Below, piece after piece: positions 39,059-47,183 of a stretch of 64,000 nucleotides of DNA. The first letter of the stretch is position 1. The number at the start of each line of letters is the position of its first letter. Source of the DNA: Winogradskya humida (GTDB lineage: Bacteria > Actinomycetota > Actinomycetes > Mycobacteriales > Micromonosporaceae); assembly GCF_016862215.1 (NCBI RefSeq), contig NZ_BOMN01000125.1:1-64000 (forward strand), written 5' to 3'. The notes below the pieces were generated by a model. The model was given only the letters and a program-made list of their open reading frames with translations. It was not told the origin of the DNA and searched no databases. Both the position numbers and the translations under genes were made by a program.

Positions 39059-42000
39059 GCCTGGCCCCCCATCGCGCGGGCGACGTCCTCGTCGGTCATG
39101 GCAGCGATCTCGCGCACGAGTTCCTCCTCGACCGCGGCGGCGAGCCGGGCCACGGTGGGTCGTTCGAACAGGGTCCGCAGGCCGACGTCGCAGCCGAAGG
39201 CCGCCCGCAGCCGTACGGTGACCCGGGTCGCGAGCAGCGAATGGCCACCCAGGTCGAAGAAGTTGTCGTGCACCCCGATCCGGTCGGTGCGCAGCACCTC
39301 GCGCCACACCGCGGCGACGGTCTCCTCGGCGGGCGTACGCGGCGGCTCGTAGGCGGCCAGGTCCGCGCGGTGGCCGTCCGGGCTGGGCAGGCGGGCCGGA
39401 TCGAGCTTCCCGCCGACCGTACGCGGCAGCTCGTCGACGAGGATCGTGACGGCGGGTACCAGGTACGCGGGCAGCCGTTCGGCGAGCCATTCGCGGGCCG
39501 GTGCGCGGCCGGCGACGTACGCGACGAGCCGGTCCTGCTCGGCAAGCACCGCGACGTCACGCACGTCCGGGTGTTCGCGCAGCCGGGCCTCGACCTCGTC
39601 CGGCTCGACCCGGAACCCGCGGATCTTCACCTGGTCGTCGCGGCGGCCCCGGAACTCCAGCTGTCCCGCGGTGTTCCAGCGCACCAGGTCCCCGCTGCGG
39701 TACATCCGTGCGCCGGGTTCGGCAGGGTCGGGGAGGAACCGGTCGGCGGTCAGGCCGGGGGCGCCGAGATAGCCGCGGGCGAGGAGGCTGCCACCGATGA
39801 ACAGCTCGCCGACCGTGCCGACGGGCACCGGCCTCAGGTTCTGGTCGAGGACCTTCAGGTCGCGGTCGCCGAGCGCGCGGCCGATCGGCACCACCGGGCC
39901 GGACACACCGGCGGGTACGTCGTAGGCGGTCGCGGAGATGGTGGCCTCGGTCGGCCCGTACGTGTTGACGACCGCCGCGCCGGGGTGCAGCTCGTTCCAG
40001 CGGGTCAGGTCGGCGGGCCGGACCGCGTCGCCGCCGAGCACCAGCAGCCGCAGTGTCGACAGGTCCCGCGCGGTGGAATCGGCGAGGAGCTCGGTCAGGT
40101 ACGCGGGGACCAGCTCCATCACGGTCACGCCGTGCCGGTCCACGTCGGCGACCAGCTCCGCCGGGTCGATGAGGCCGTGACCGGGCAGCACCAGGGAGCC
40201 GCCGCAGGTGAGGACGGGGAAGATCTGCTCGACGGACGCGTCGAACGCGAGCGCGGCGAACTGCAGCACCCGGTCGGCGGCGGTCAGCGCGAACCGGCGG
40301 CGCATCCGCTCGGCGTGCGCGCTCATCGCGCCCCGGGACACCCCGACGCCCTTGGGCCGGCCGGTGGATCCCGAGGTGTAGATGACGTACGCGAGCTGCT
40401 CCGGGTCGGATCCTTCTCTCAAAAAGCCTTGGGACGACGGCAGCGTGTCCTGCAACGTGAGGGTGAGCCCCGCGTCGGCGGTCACCAGGTCGACGCGCTC
40501 GGCGGGCCAGGACGGGTCGATGGGTACGTAGGCGGCGCCGGCCTTCAGCACACCGAGCACGGCGATCACCATGTCGATACCGCGCGGGAACCGGACGCCC
40601 ACTGTGGACTCGTTCCGCATGCCTTGCTTTTGCAGCCAGACCGCTACGCCATCGGAACGCGCGGCGAGGTCGGCGTAAGACACCGTCAGGTTTCCACTGC
40701 GCACCGCGACGGACTCAGGGGTGAGGGCGGCTTGACGGGTGAACGCCTCGACCACGTCGTTTGCGGTGGCGCTGTCCTCGCCTGCGCCGTAGTTGCTCAG
40801 GAGATCGTTTTCCCCGGCGGGCAGGTCGAGCTGTGACAAGCGGACCGACGGGTCGCGGACGACGTCGGTGAGGGTCCGGCGGCAGCGTTCGATGAGCGCC
40901 CGGACGGTCGTGGGGTCGAACAGGTCAGTGCGGAACTGCACGAAGCCGCCCGCCGCACCGGGGTCGGTGGTGAACGTGACCATCAGGTCGAACTTGGTCA
41001 CGTCGAACGGGATCTCGGCGGGCCGCAGCCGCGCGGCGCCGAGCCGGGGTGCGCCGACGGACCGGACCTCGAGGTCGAAGAGCACGTCGAACAGCGGGGT
41101 ACGCCCCGGCTCGCGCTCCGGCCGCAGCTCCTCCACGACCCGTTCGAACGGCACGTCCTGATGGGCGTACGCGTCCAGCGCGTGATCACGTACCCGGGTC
41201 AGCAGCTCGCCGAACGACGGGTCGCCGCCGAGCCCGGCCCGCATGACCAGCGTGTTGACGAAGAAGCCCACGACGTTCTCCACCTCGGGGCGGGTTCTCC
41301 CTGCCACCGGCACGCCGACGGCGAAGTCGTCCTGCCCGCTCCACCGGCCCAGCACCGCCTGGAAAGCGGCGAGCAGCGTCATGTACAGCGTCGCGCCGTG
41401 CTCCCTGCCGAGGCGTTCCAGCCCCGTGACGAGCTCCGGGTCGAGGGTGAACCCGCAGGTGTCACCGGACCAGGACGGCTGCTCGGGGCGCGGCCGGTCG
41501 ATGGGCAGCCGCAGCGCGGGCAGGTCGGCGAGGCGATCGCGCCAGTAGTCCAGGCCGCTGTCGGCTCCCGCCTCGCGGCGCTGCCAGCCCGCGTAGTCCG
41601 CGTACTGCACCGGCAGGTCGGCGAGGGTGTCGCCGTCGTAGAGCGCGCCGAGATCGCGGACGAGTACGCCCATCGACCAGCCGTCCGAGACGATGTGGTG
41701 CATGGCGAGAACGAGCAGGTGGTCGTCGTCGCCGGCCCGCCACACCAGCGCCCTGAACAGCGGGCCGCGGCTCAGGTCGAACGGCACGTGCAGTTCCTGC
41801 GCCGCGCGGCGGGCCGCGTCGTCCCGGTCGTCGGCCTCGCGCCAGTCGCTCGTGATCTCCGAGGTCGCCGAGACCCTTTGCACGGGCCGCGACTCCATGA
41901 CCGGGAACGTGGTGCGCAGGGACTCGTGCCGGTCGGCAAGGCGGCGCAGCGCCCGGTCGAGGCGGGCCTTGTCCAGGGGTCCGTCGACCCGCCAGGCCAG

Positions 42001-45000
42001 GGCCGCCATGTAGTCGGGCGACTCCGGGTCCATCCGGTTCAGGAACCACATGCGGTCCTGCGCGAACGACAGCGGGAAGTCACCCGTACGCACGAGCCGG
42101 TCGATCGTCGTCCGGGAGGCTGGTGCGTCGGCGGGCAGGGCCGCGGCGAGCTCGGCGATCGTGGGGTGCTCGAAGAATCCGCGTACGTCCACGGGCCGGT
42201 TCAGGGCCTTGGTCAGGCGCGCGGCGGCGATGGTGACGAGCAGCGAGTGCCCGCCGAGGTCGAAGAAGTTGTCGTGCACGCCGACCCGGTCGAGCTGCAG
42301 CACCTCGCACCACACCCGGGCGAACGCCTGCTCGGTGGCGTCGCGCGGGGCGACGAAACCGGTGGCCGGTTCGGGGCGGTGGCCGTCCGGGTCGGGCAGC
42401 CGCGCCGGGTCCAGCTTGCCGCCGACGGTCCGGGGCAGCTCGTCCATCGGCACGAACACGGCCGGGATCAGGTATTCCGGCAGCCGCCCGGCGAGCCAGT
42501 CCCGGTCCGGGCCGGAGCCCGCGAGGTACGCCACGAGCCGGTCGCGCCAAAGGATCACCGCGGCGTCGCGGACGCCGGGGTGTTCACGCAGCCGGGTCTC
42601 CACCTCGCCCAGCTCGACCCGGAAGCCGCGCACCTTGACCTGCCCGTCGCGGCGGCCCCGGAATTCCAGGGTGCCGTCGCCGCGCCAGCGCACGAGGTCG
42701 CCGGTGGCGTACAGGCGGGAACCGGGGGTCAACGGGTCGGGCACGAACCGGTCGGCTGTCAGCGCGGGACGGCCCAGGTAGCCGCGGGCCAGGTGGCCGC
42801 CGCCGATGAACAGCTCGCCGACCGACCCGGCCGGGACCGGGCGCAGGTCACCGTCGAGCACGTGCAGCCGGCGGTCGCCGATCGCGCGCCCGATCGGCAC
42901 CACCGGACCGGCACCGGCGGGGATCTCGTGGAGAGTGGCGGTGACGGTCGTCTCGGTCGGCCCGTACGCGTTGAGCAGCTCCACATCCGGGGCGAGCCCG
43001 GACCAGCGGGCGAGGTCGGCCGGGCGGACCGCCTCCCCGCCGAGGATCATCAGCCGCAGCGGGCCCGGCGTCCAGCTGGTGTCCTCCAGTGCACCCAGCA
43101 GCTCCCCGAAGTAGGCGGGCGGCAGGTTGGCCACGGTGACGCCGTGGCGGTCCAGCAACGCGCGCAGCACCGGCGGCGCGACCAGCCCGTGCTCCGGCAG
43201 CACCAGCGTCGCGCCGCAGGTCAGCGCCGGGAAGATCTGCTCGGCGGACTGGTCGAACGCGAGCGCCGCGAACTGCAGCACGCGGTCGGTGCGGCCCAGC
43301 GCGTACCGGCGCCGGATCCGCTGCACGTGCGCGCCGATCGAGCCGCGGGAGATGCCGACGCCCTTGGGCCGGCCGGTGGATCCGGAGGTGTAGATGACGT
43401 ACGCGAGCTGCTCCGGGTCGGCGACCGGGGTGACCACCGGCTCGGCGTCCTTCTCGGGCAGCGTCCCCTGCAGCATCAGCGAGACACCGGCGTCGGCGAT
43501 CACGAAGTCGACCCGTTCGCCGGGCCACGCGGGATCGACCGGCAGGTACGCCGCTCCGGCCTTGAGCACGCCCAGCACGGCGACGATCATGTCGGCGCCG
43601 CGCGGGAACCGTACGCCGACGATGGTCTCGGCTCCGGCGCCGTGGGCCCGCAGCCAGGACGCGACCCGGTCGGCGCGGGCGTCGAGGCCGGCGTACGACA
43701 GCGTGGTGTCCCCCGCGATCACCGCGACGGCGTCCGGGGTCCGCCGCGCCTGCCGTTCGACGGCCGTGACCAGGTCTCCCGGGGTGGCCGTGTCCCCCGC
43801 GCCGAAACCGCGCACCAGCGCCAGCTCGGCGGCGGGCAGCTCCAGGGTGCCCAGCCGGGTGGACGGGTCGGTGACCACGGCGGCGAGCAGGTCACGGAAC
43901 CGGCTGACCAGCCACTCGATCGTGGTGCGGTCGAACAGGTCGCTGCGGTAGACGACCGTGGCGGCAAGGTCGTCGGCGCGGGGCTCGACGAACAGCGACA
44001 CGTCGAACAGCGCCTTGGGCCGGTCCGCCTCGAAGTCGGTGAACCGCAGCGATCCGTGCTCCGCGCCGCCCGGCACGTTCTGCATCGCGAACCACGCGTG
44101 CACCAGCGGCGCGCCGGCGTCGTGCCGGTCCGGGCGCAGCTCGTGCACCACGCGCTCGTAGGGCACGTCCTGGTGGTCCAGCGCGTCCAGGGTGTTGTCG
44201 CGGACGGCGTCCAGCAGCCCCGCGAAGTCCGGGTCGCCCGCGAGGTCGGTGCGCAGGACCAGGGTGTTGACGAAGAATCCGATGAGGTTCTCGACCTCGG
44301 GGCGGCTGCGTCCCGCGACGGGGGTGCCGATGCCGAAGTCGGGGGCGCCGCTCCACCGGGCGAGCAGCATCTCGTACGCGGCCAGGAGGGTCATGTAGAG
44401 CGTGGCGCCGTGCTCCTGGCCGAGCTCGCGGAGCCCGGCGGTGAGCTCGGCGTCGATGGTGAACTCGCAGGTCGCGCCCGCCACCGAGGGCTGCTCGGGG
44501 CGCGGGTGGTCCACCGGCAGGTCGAGCGGGCCCAGGCCGGCGAGCCGGTCGCGCCAGTAGCCGGCCTCCGCGGGGTCGCCGTCGACCTCGTCGCGCTGCC
44601 AGGTGGCGAAGTCCGCGTACGTCATCGGCAGGTCCGGCGGGGTGCCGTCGTCGTAGAGGGTGCCCAGCTCGCGGATCATCACGCCCATCGACCAGCCGTC
44701 GGAGACGATGTGATGCGTCGCGGTGAGCAGGACGTGCTCGGTTTCGGACATCCGCCACACGATCACCCGCAGCAGCGGCCCGGTGGCCAGGTCGAACGGT
44801 TGCTGCGCGACGGCTTGTGCCTCGCGGGCCACCATGGCGGCGGAATCGGCGTCCCGCCACTCGATCGGCACGCCGGACTCGCCGGCGATCACGGCGACGG
44901 GGGCGCCGTCGCGGGCGGTGAAGGTGGTCCGCAGCGAGTCGTGCCGCCCGGCCAGCGTCGCGAACGCCCGCTCGAAGCGGGTGCGGTCCAGCGAGCCGTG

Positions 45001-45120
45001 GATGCGCCACATCGGGGTCGCCACGTAGGAGGTGCTGCTGCCACCCTCGAGGTCGTCCAGGAACCACAATCGGCGCTGGGCGAATGAGGGAGCGTATTCG
45101 ACAGTTTCCGTGTGACGCAT
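39055..45120 (-). CDS. NRPS1: C-A-T-C-A-T, first gene of the operon
   Basis: 2021 residues. Module 1: C domain of LCL appearance (SFAQRRLWFLDDLE start, HHIVSDGWS about 138), A domain ([11 protein letters not shown] about 577; by-eye code DQENIGAVTK), carrier GGHSLL (about 957). Module 2: C domain (HHIVSDGWS about 1143), A domain (about 1580; code DAEEVGTISK), carrier (about 1958). Glu at pocket position 239 in both A domains suggests basic or diamino-acid substrates. The two modules are close paralogues (AALAFDxSxEQIFPxLTCG, PRTVGGKLDPARLP). The N-terminal C domain has no upstream donor in cis and does not look like a lipid-starter C domain. The tail MTDEDVARAM may be a docking element. AAGGAG precedes ATG 45120. 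Confidence 0.92.
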   Translation of the reverse strand: MRHTETVEYAPSFAQRRLWFLDDLEGGSSTSYVATPMWRIHGSLDRTRFERAFATLAGRHDSLRTTFTARDGAPVAVIAGESGVPIEWRDADSAAMVAREAQAVAQQPFDLATGPLLRVIVWRMSETEHVLLTATHHIVSDGWSMGVMIRELGTLYDDGTPPDLPMTYADFATWQRDEVDGDPAEAGYWRDRLAGLGPLDLPVDHPRPEQPSVAGATCEFTIDAELTAGLRELGQEHGATLYMTLLAAYEMLLARWSGAPDFGIGTPVAGRSRPEVENLIGFFVNTLVLRTDLAGDPDFAGLLDAVRDNTLDALDHQDVPYERVVHELRPDRHDAGAPLVHAWFAMQNVPGGAEHGSLRFTDFEADRPKALFDVSLFVEPRADDLAATVVYRSDLFDRTTIEWLVSRFRDLLAAVVTDPSTRLGTLELPAAELALVRGFGAGDTATPGDLVTAVERQARRTPDAVAVIAGDTTLSYAGLDARADRVASWLRAHGAGAETIVGVRFPRGADMIVAVLGVLKAGAAYLPVDPAWPGERVDFVIADAGVSLMLQGTLPEKDAEPVVTPVADPEQLAYVIYTSGSTGRPKGVGISRGSIGAHVQRIRRRYALGRTDRVLQFAALAFDQSAEQIFPALTCGATLVLPEHGLVAPPVLRALLDRHGVTVANLPPAYFGELLGALEDTSWTPGPLRLMILGGEAVRPADLARWSGLAPDVELLNAYGPTETTVTATLHEIPAGAGPVVPIGRAIGDRRLHVLDGDLRPVPAGSVGELFIGGGHLARGYLGRPALTADRFVPDPLTPGSRLYATGDLVRWRGDGTLEFRGRRDGQVKVRGFRVELGEVETRLREHPGVRDAAVILWRDRLVAYLAGSGPDRDWLAGRLPEYLIPAVFVPMDELPRTVGGKLDPARLPDPDGHRPEPATGFVAPRDATEQAFARVWCEVLQLDRVGVHDNFFDLGGHSLLVTIAAARLTKALNRPVDVRGFFEHPTIAELAAALPADAPASRTTIDRLVRTGDFPLSFAQDRMWFLNRMDPESPDYMAALAWRVDGPLDKARLDRALRRLADRHESLRTTFPVMESRPVQRVSATSEITSDWREADDRDDAARRAAQELHVPFDLSRGPLFRALVWRAGDDDHLLVLAMHHIVSDGWSMGVLVRDLGALYDGDTLADLPVQYADYAGWQRREAGADSGLDYWRDRLADLPALRLPIDRPRPEQPSWSGDTCGFTLDPELVTGLERLGREHGATLYMTLLAAFQAVLGRWSGQDDFAVGVPVAGRTRPEVENVVGFFVNTLVMRAGLGGDPSFGELLTRVRDHALDAYAHQDVPFERVVEELRPEREPGRTPLFDVLFDLEVRSVGAPRLGAARLRPAEIPFDVTKFDLMVTFTTDPGAAGGFVQFRTDLFDPTTVRALIERCRRTLTDVVRDPSVRLSQLDLPAGENDLLSNYGAGEDSATANDVVEAFTRQAALTPESVAVRSGNLTVSYADLAARSDGVAVWLQKQGMRNESTVGVRFPRGIDMVIAVLGVLKAGAAYVPIDPSWPAERVDLVTADAGLTLTLQDTLPSSQGFLREGSDPEQLAYVIYTSGSTGRPKGVGVSRGAMSAHAERMRRRFALTAADRVLQFAALAFDASVEQIFPVLTCGGSLVLPGHGLIDPAELVADVDRHGVTVMELVPAYLTELLADSTARDLSTLRLLVLGGDAVRPADLTRWNELHPGAAVVNTYGPTEATISATAYDVPAGVSGPVVPIGRALGDRDLKVLDQNLRPVPVGTVGELFIGGSLLARGYLGAPGLTADRFLPDPAEPGARMYRSGDLVRWNTAGQLEFRGRRDDQVKIRGFRVEPDEVEARLREHPDVRDVAVLAEQDRLVAYVAGRAPAREWLAERLPAYLVPAVTILVDELPRTVGGKLDPARLPSPDGHRADLAAYEPPRTPAEETVAAVWREVLRTDRIGVHDNFFDLGGHSLLATRVTVRLRAAFGCDVGLRTLFERPTVARLAAAVEEELVREIAAMTDEDVARAMGGQA

Positions 45121-45169
45121 TCCGACTCCTTGAAACGATTGTCCTGTGCGAAGGGTTTACCGGCCTTTC

Positions 45170-45199
45170 CTACTGCCAGCCCATGTCCCGGTCCTGCAT
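45170..45199 (-). CDS. Nine-codon leader ORF before NRPS1
   Basis: ATG at 45199 opens a frame encoding MQDRDMGWQ and stops at TAG 45170, 49 bp before the NRPS1 start. It has one of the best ribosome binding sites in the area (AAGGAGG, nine bases upstream). It may be a leader peptide that tunes expression of the operon, or an accidental ORF. No strong attenuator hairpin is visible between it and NRPS1. Confidence 0.35.
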   Translation of the reverse strand: MQDRDMGWQ

Positions 45200-45301
45200 G
45201 GTGATCTGCCTCCTTGCCTCCAGTCCCCCGCCGGTCAACTACCAAAAGCGTCACGCATTCATGGCGGCGAATCCAGGGAATGCGACTGGACACAACCTGC
45301 A

Positions 45302-45332
45302 GTGGCCGGATCAGTCCACCGGTGGCCGGATC
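45302..45332. promoter_or_regulatory. Direct repeats with 20-bp spacing upstream of the NRPS operon
   Basis: GTGGCCGGATC occurs at 45302-45312 and again at 45322-45332. The 20-bp period puts both copies on the same face of the helix, as expected for a tandem activator site. They overlap the 3' end of the possible small ORF, so coding coincidence is not excluded. Confidence 0.4.
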
Positions 45333-45505
45333 GGGACAGCCGCGCAACGCACCAGCGTCGCGCCGCCCGCGGTGAGGCACCGCAGCACCATTCCCCGTAC
45401 GCCGAGTTCCGCGGCGACCACCGAACCGGCCACCACATATGCACCGAGTACGACATCGCGGTCGCTGTCCACGTGAATCGCCACGTGCCGGACACCGGCC
45501 ATCAT
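45311..45505 (-). CDS. Possible small protein of unknown function
   Basis: A 64-residue frame starts at the double ATG 45502-45505. GC is high at third positions (about 80 percent) and the composition looks protein-like, with a hydrophobic centre (DVVLGAYVVAGSVVAAELGVRG). There is no clear ribosome binding site and I do not recognise the sequence. It may be a small gene of the cluster or a chance frame in the control region. Confidence 0.3.
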   Translation of the reverse strand: MMAGVRHVAIHVDSDRDVVLGAYVVAGSVVAAELGVRGMVLRCLTAGGATLVRCAAVPIRPPVD

Positions 45506-45641
45506 GGACAGTCGATCATGCGGCGCGGTCCACCAAGATCCGTTTCCGGACGCGCCCGGCCGCCGTCGCAGGTGGACCTGGATGAGGTACATCGGTCTAA
45601 GGTCGCATCGGACATTTGATACGTCATGGGCGTTGATCTGG

Positions 45642-45661
45642 CCGGAACAGGACAGTTCCGG
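45642..45661. promoter_or_regulatory. 20-bp palindrome upstream of the pathway regulator
   Basis: CCGGAAC-N6-GTTCCGG is a perfect inverted repeat 72 bp before the regulator's GTG. Its dyad form suits binding of a dimeric LuxR-type protein, so it is a candidate autoregulatory site. Confidence 0.5.
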
Positions 45662-45733
45662 AAACGGCCAGAGCGCCGGATGCGAATCCTTGACGATGTG
45701 CAATCATGGACAGGGACAGGAAAAGGGAGAACC

Positions 45734-46753
45734 GTGGATCTCTTGACGCTGTACGCACTGGCCGACAAGGTTTACACGGAATTGCTGGTGAATCCGACGA
45801 CGAGCGTGGACGAGATGTCCGGCCGGCTCGTTATCGGCCCCGACGACGTCCGCGCCGCGCTCGATCTGCTCAGCGAGCTGGCCCTGGTGCAGCAGCACGA
45901 CCACGGCTCGGGTGAGCTGCACCCGGTCGACCCGCGGATCGGCTTCGACGTGCTGCACAGCCGTCAGCAGGCCGAGCTCGCCGCCGCCCAGTCCAAGGTG
46001 GAGGAGTCCCGCGCCGTCGCGGAGCAGATCATCTCGGAATACTCCAGCACCCAGCCCGACGCCGACCTGACCGGCGCCCGGCAGCTGGTCGGCGTCGACG
46101 AGGTCCGCACCCAGCTCGCGCTGCTCACCGACCGGGTGCACACCGAGGTGCTGACGTTCGCCCCCGGTTCCCCGCCGACCGAGGAGAACATGCGCGCGTC
46201 GCGCCCGCTGAACGCCCGGCTCCTCGGCCGCGGCGTCCGCATGCGCACGGTCTACCTGGACAGCATCAAGAACAGCAACGCCGCCCTCGACAACGCGAGG
46301 TGGCTCGTCGAACGCGGCGCCGAGGTGCGTACGCTCCCCGCTCTGCCCGCCCGCATGATCATCCTGGACCGCGCGACCGCCCTGGTCTCCGCCGACGAGC
46401 TCGACAGCTCCCTGGGCGCGACGATGCTGACCGGCAGCGGGGTGCTGAGCGCCCTGTGCGCCCTGTTCGACAACCTCTGGCGCACGGCCGGCCACCTCGG
46501 CGACCCGCCACCTCGCGAGGACGCCGGGCTCACCCCGCCCGAGGCCGCCGCCCTGAACATGCTCGCCGCCGGCATGACCGACGACGCGGTCGCGAAACGC
46601 CTCGGGGTCTCCACGCGCACCGCCCGCCGGATAGCATCCACGCTCATGGAGAATCTGGGCGCCCGCAGCCGTTTCCAGGCCGGCGCGCTGGCCGAACGTC
46701 TCGGCATGCTCGACGACATCGAGCAGTGGTCCGGAACGCACCCCGCCCAGTGA
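45734..46753 (+). CDS. TrmB/LuxR-type regulator, probable pathway regulator
   Basis: The 339-residue protein has a TrmB-like winged helix at the N-terminus (LTLYALADKVYTELLVNP ... DDVRAALDLLSELALV) and a central region like the effector part of TrmB proteins (RTQLALLTDRVHTEVLTFAPG ... RMRTVYLDS). It ends in a LuxR/GerE helix-turn-helix (about residues 270-330, LTPPEAAALNMLAAGMTDDAVAKRLGVS). This architecture is common in actinomycetes and frequent beside biosynthetic clusters. It is divergent from the NRPS operon. GTG 45734 follows AAAAGGGAGAACC; the longer frame to 45626 lacks a ribosome binding site. Its stop overlaps the next gene (GTGA). No TTA codon was seen in the parts checked. Confidence 0.85.
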   Translation: MDLLTLYALADKVYTELLVNPTTSVDEMSGRLVIGPDDVRAALDLLSELALVQQHDHGSGELHPVDPRIGFDVLHSRQQAELAAAQSKVEESRAVAEQIISEYSSTQPDADLTGARQLVGVDEVRTQLALLTDRVHTEVLTFAPGSPPTEENMRASRPLNARLLGRGVRMRTVYLDSIKNSNAALDNARWLVERGAEVRTLPALPARMIILDRATALVSADELDSSLGATMLTGSGVLSALCALFDNLWRTAGHLGDPPPREDAGLTPPEAAALNMLAAGMTDDAVAKRLGVSTRTARRIASTLMENLGARSRFQAGALAERLGMLDDIEQWSGTHPAQ

Positions 46754-46920
46754 AGACGACATACGTGGGTTCGCGCCGGCGCCTGACGCTCGCCACGATC
46801 ACCATCGGTCTCGTCGCGTCGGTCATCGGGTGTGCCGTCGGCTATCTGGTGCTGTCCGCGACCTTCGGGCGCTGGGTCTCCGAGCCGATCAGCAGCGGGA
46901 TCATTCACGTCGGGACGTGA
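46750..46920 (+). CDS. Small single-pass membrane protein coupled to the regulator
   Basis: GTG 46750 overlaps the regulator's TGA, opening a 56-residue frame: a basic N-terminus (VKTTYVGSRRR), one hydrophobic helix (about residues 14-38) and a short tail. The stop-start overlap and the clear membrane segment make it a likely real gene. It could anchor, sense for or modulate the regulator, or be a small export accessory protein. I do not recognise the family. Confidence 0.6.
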   Translation: MKTTYVGSRRRLTLATITIGLVASVIGCAVGYLVLSATFGRWVSEPISSGIIHVGT

Positions 46921-47183
46921 CGCGGTCCTGATCCCGCATACCGCGGTGGCGCGGACCCGGGTGTGGGCGAGGTGGCCCATCGCGGTGTTCGAGGTCTTCG
47001 TCGACGAGGCCGACGATGCGCAGGTGCTGCACCTCAACCGCCTCGGACGGCGGGCTCAGCGCAGGCGCAGGGCCGGTCAGGTGCGATATTCCATGCTGAT
47101 CAGCGGCCTGGACGCGTCAACGGACACCATCCGTTCGTGGGCAGGCCGTCCGGCCGCGGTCTCGCGGCCGGACGGTCCGTGAC
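46921..47183. other. Intergenic region, no gene supported
   Basis: Frames through this 263-bp stretch lack ribosome binding sites and recognisable domains. It ends in the strong hairpin at 47146-47175. Confidence 0.55.
47146..47175. terminator. Strong bidirectional terminator hairpin
   Basis: CCGTCCGGCCGCG (47146-47158) pairs perfectly with CGCGGCCGGACGG (47163-47175) around a 4-nt loop. It lies 8 bp beyond the stop of the minus-strand GH64 gene and also closes the plus-strand regulator unit. No U-tract follows. Confidence 0.75.

Larger units (their letters stand above)
45200..45733. promoter_or_regulatory. Divergent control region, NRPS operon / regulator
   Basis: This region between the leader ORF and the regulator must hold promoters for both directions. 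It contains two 11-bp direct repeats, an AT-richer stretch (about 45240-45265) with TTGACC on the minus strand, a possible small minus-strand ORF (45311-45505) and a 20-bp palindrome at 45642-45661. I found no convincing -35/-10 pair for the NRPS operon. Confidence 0.5.

Noticed and set aside
41161-45087. 1308-residue plus-strand frame across NRPS1
   Set aside because: Shadow frame; the minus strand carries all NRPS core motifs.
20046-45120. Siderophore cluster, suggested by the EntS-like exporter and the DQENIGAVTK code resembling hydroxyornithine codes
   Set aside because: No ornithine N-hydroxylase, formyltransferase, catechol genes, iron ABC importer or iron-box sequence was seen, so iron chelation is not supported.
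39055-45120. Lipopeptide start through the N-terminal C domain of NRPS1
   Set aside because: The domain has LCL-type motifs and no acyl-ACP ligase or acyl carrier gene is in the operon. The acyl-CoA synthetase at 1043 is too far away to be assigned.
45084-45476. 130-residue plus-strand frame across the NRPS1 start
   Set aside because: It overlaps the NRPS1 start region antisense, has mixed codon use and no domain.
46252-47037. 261-residue minus-strand frame across the regulator and small membrane gene
   Set aside because: Arg/Ser/Ala-rich shadow without a ribosome binding site. The plus strand has a regulator with winged-helix and LuxR domains.
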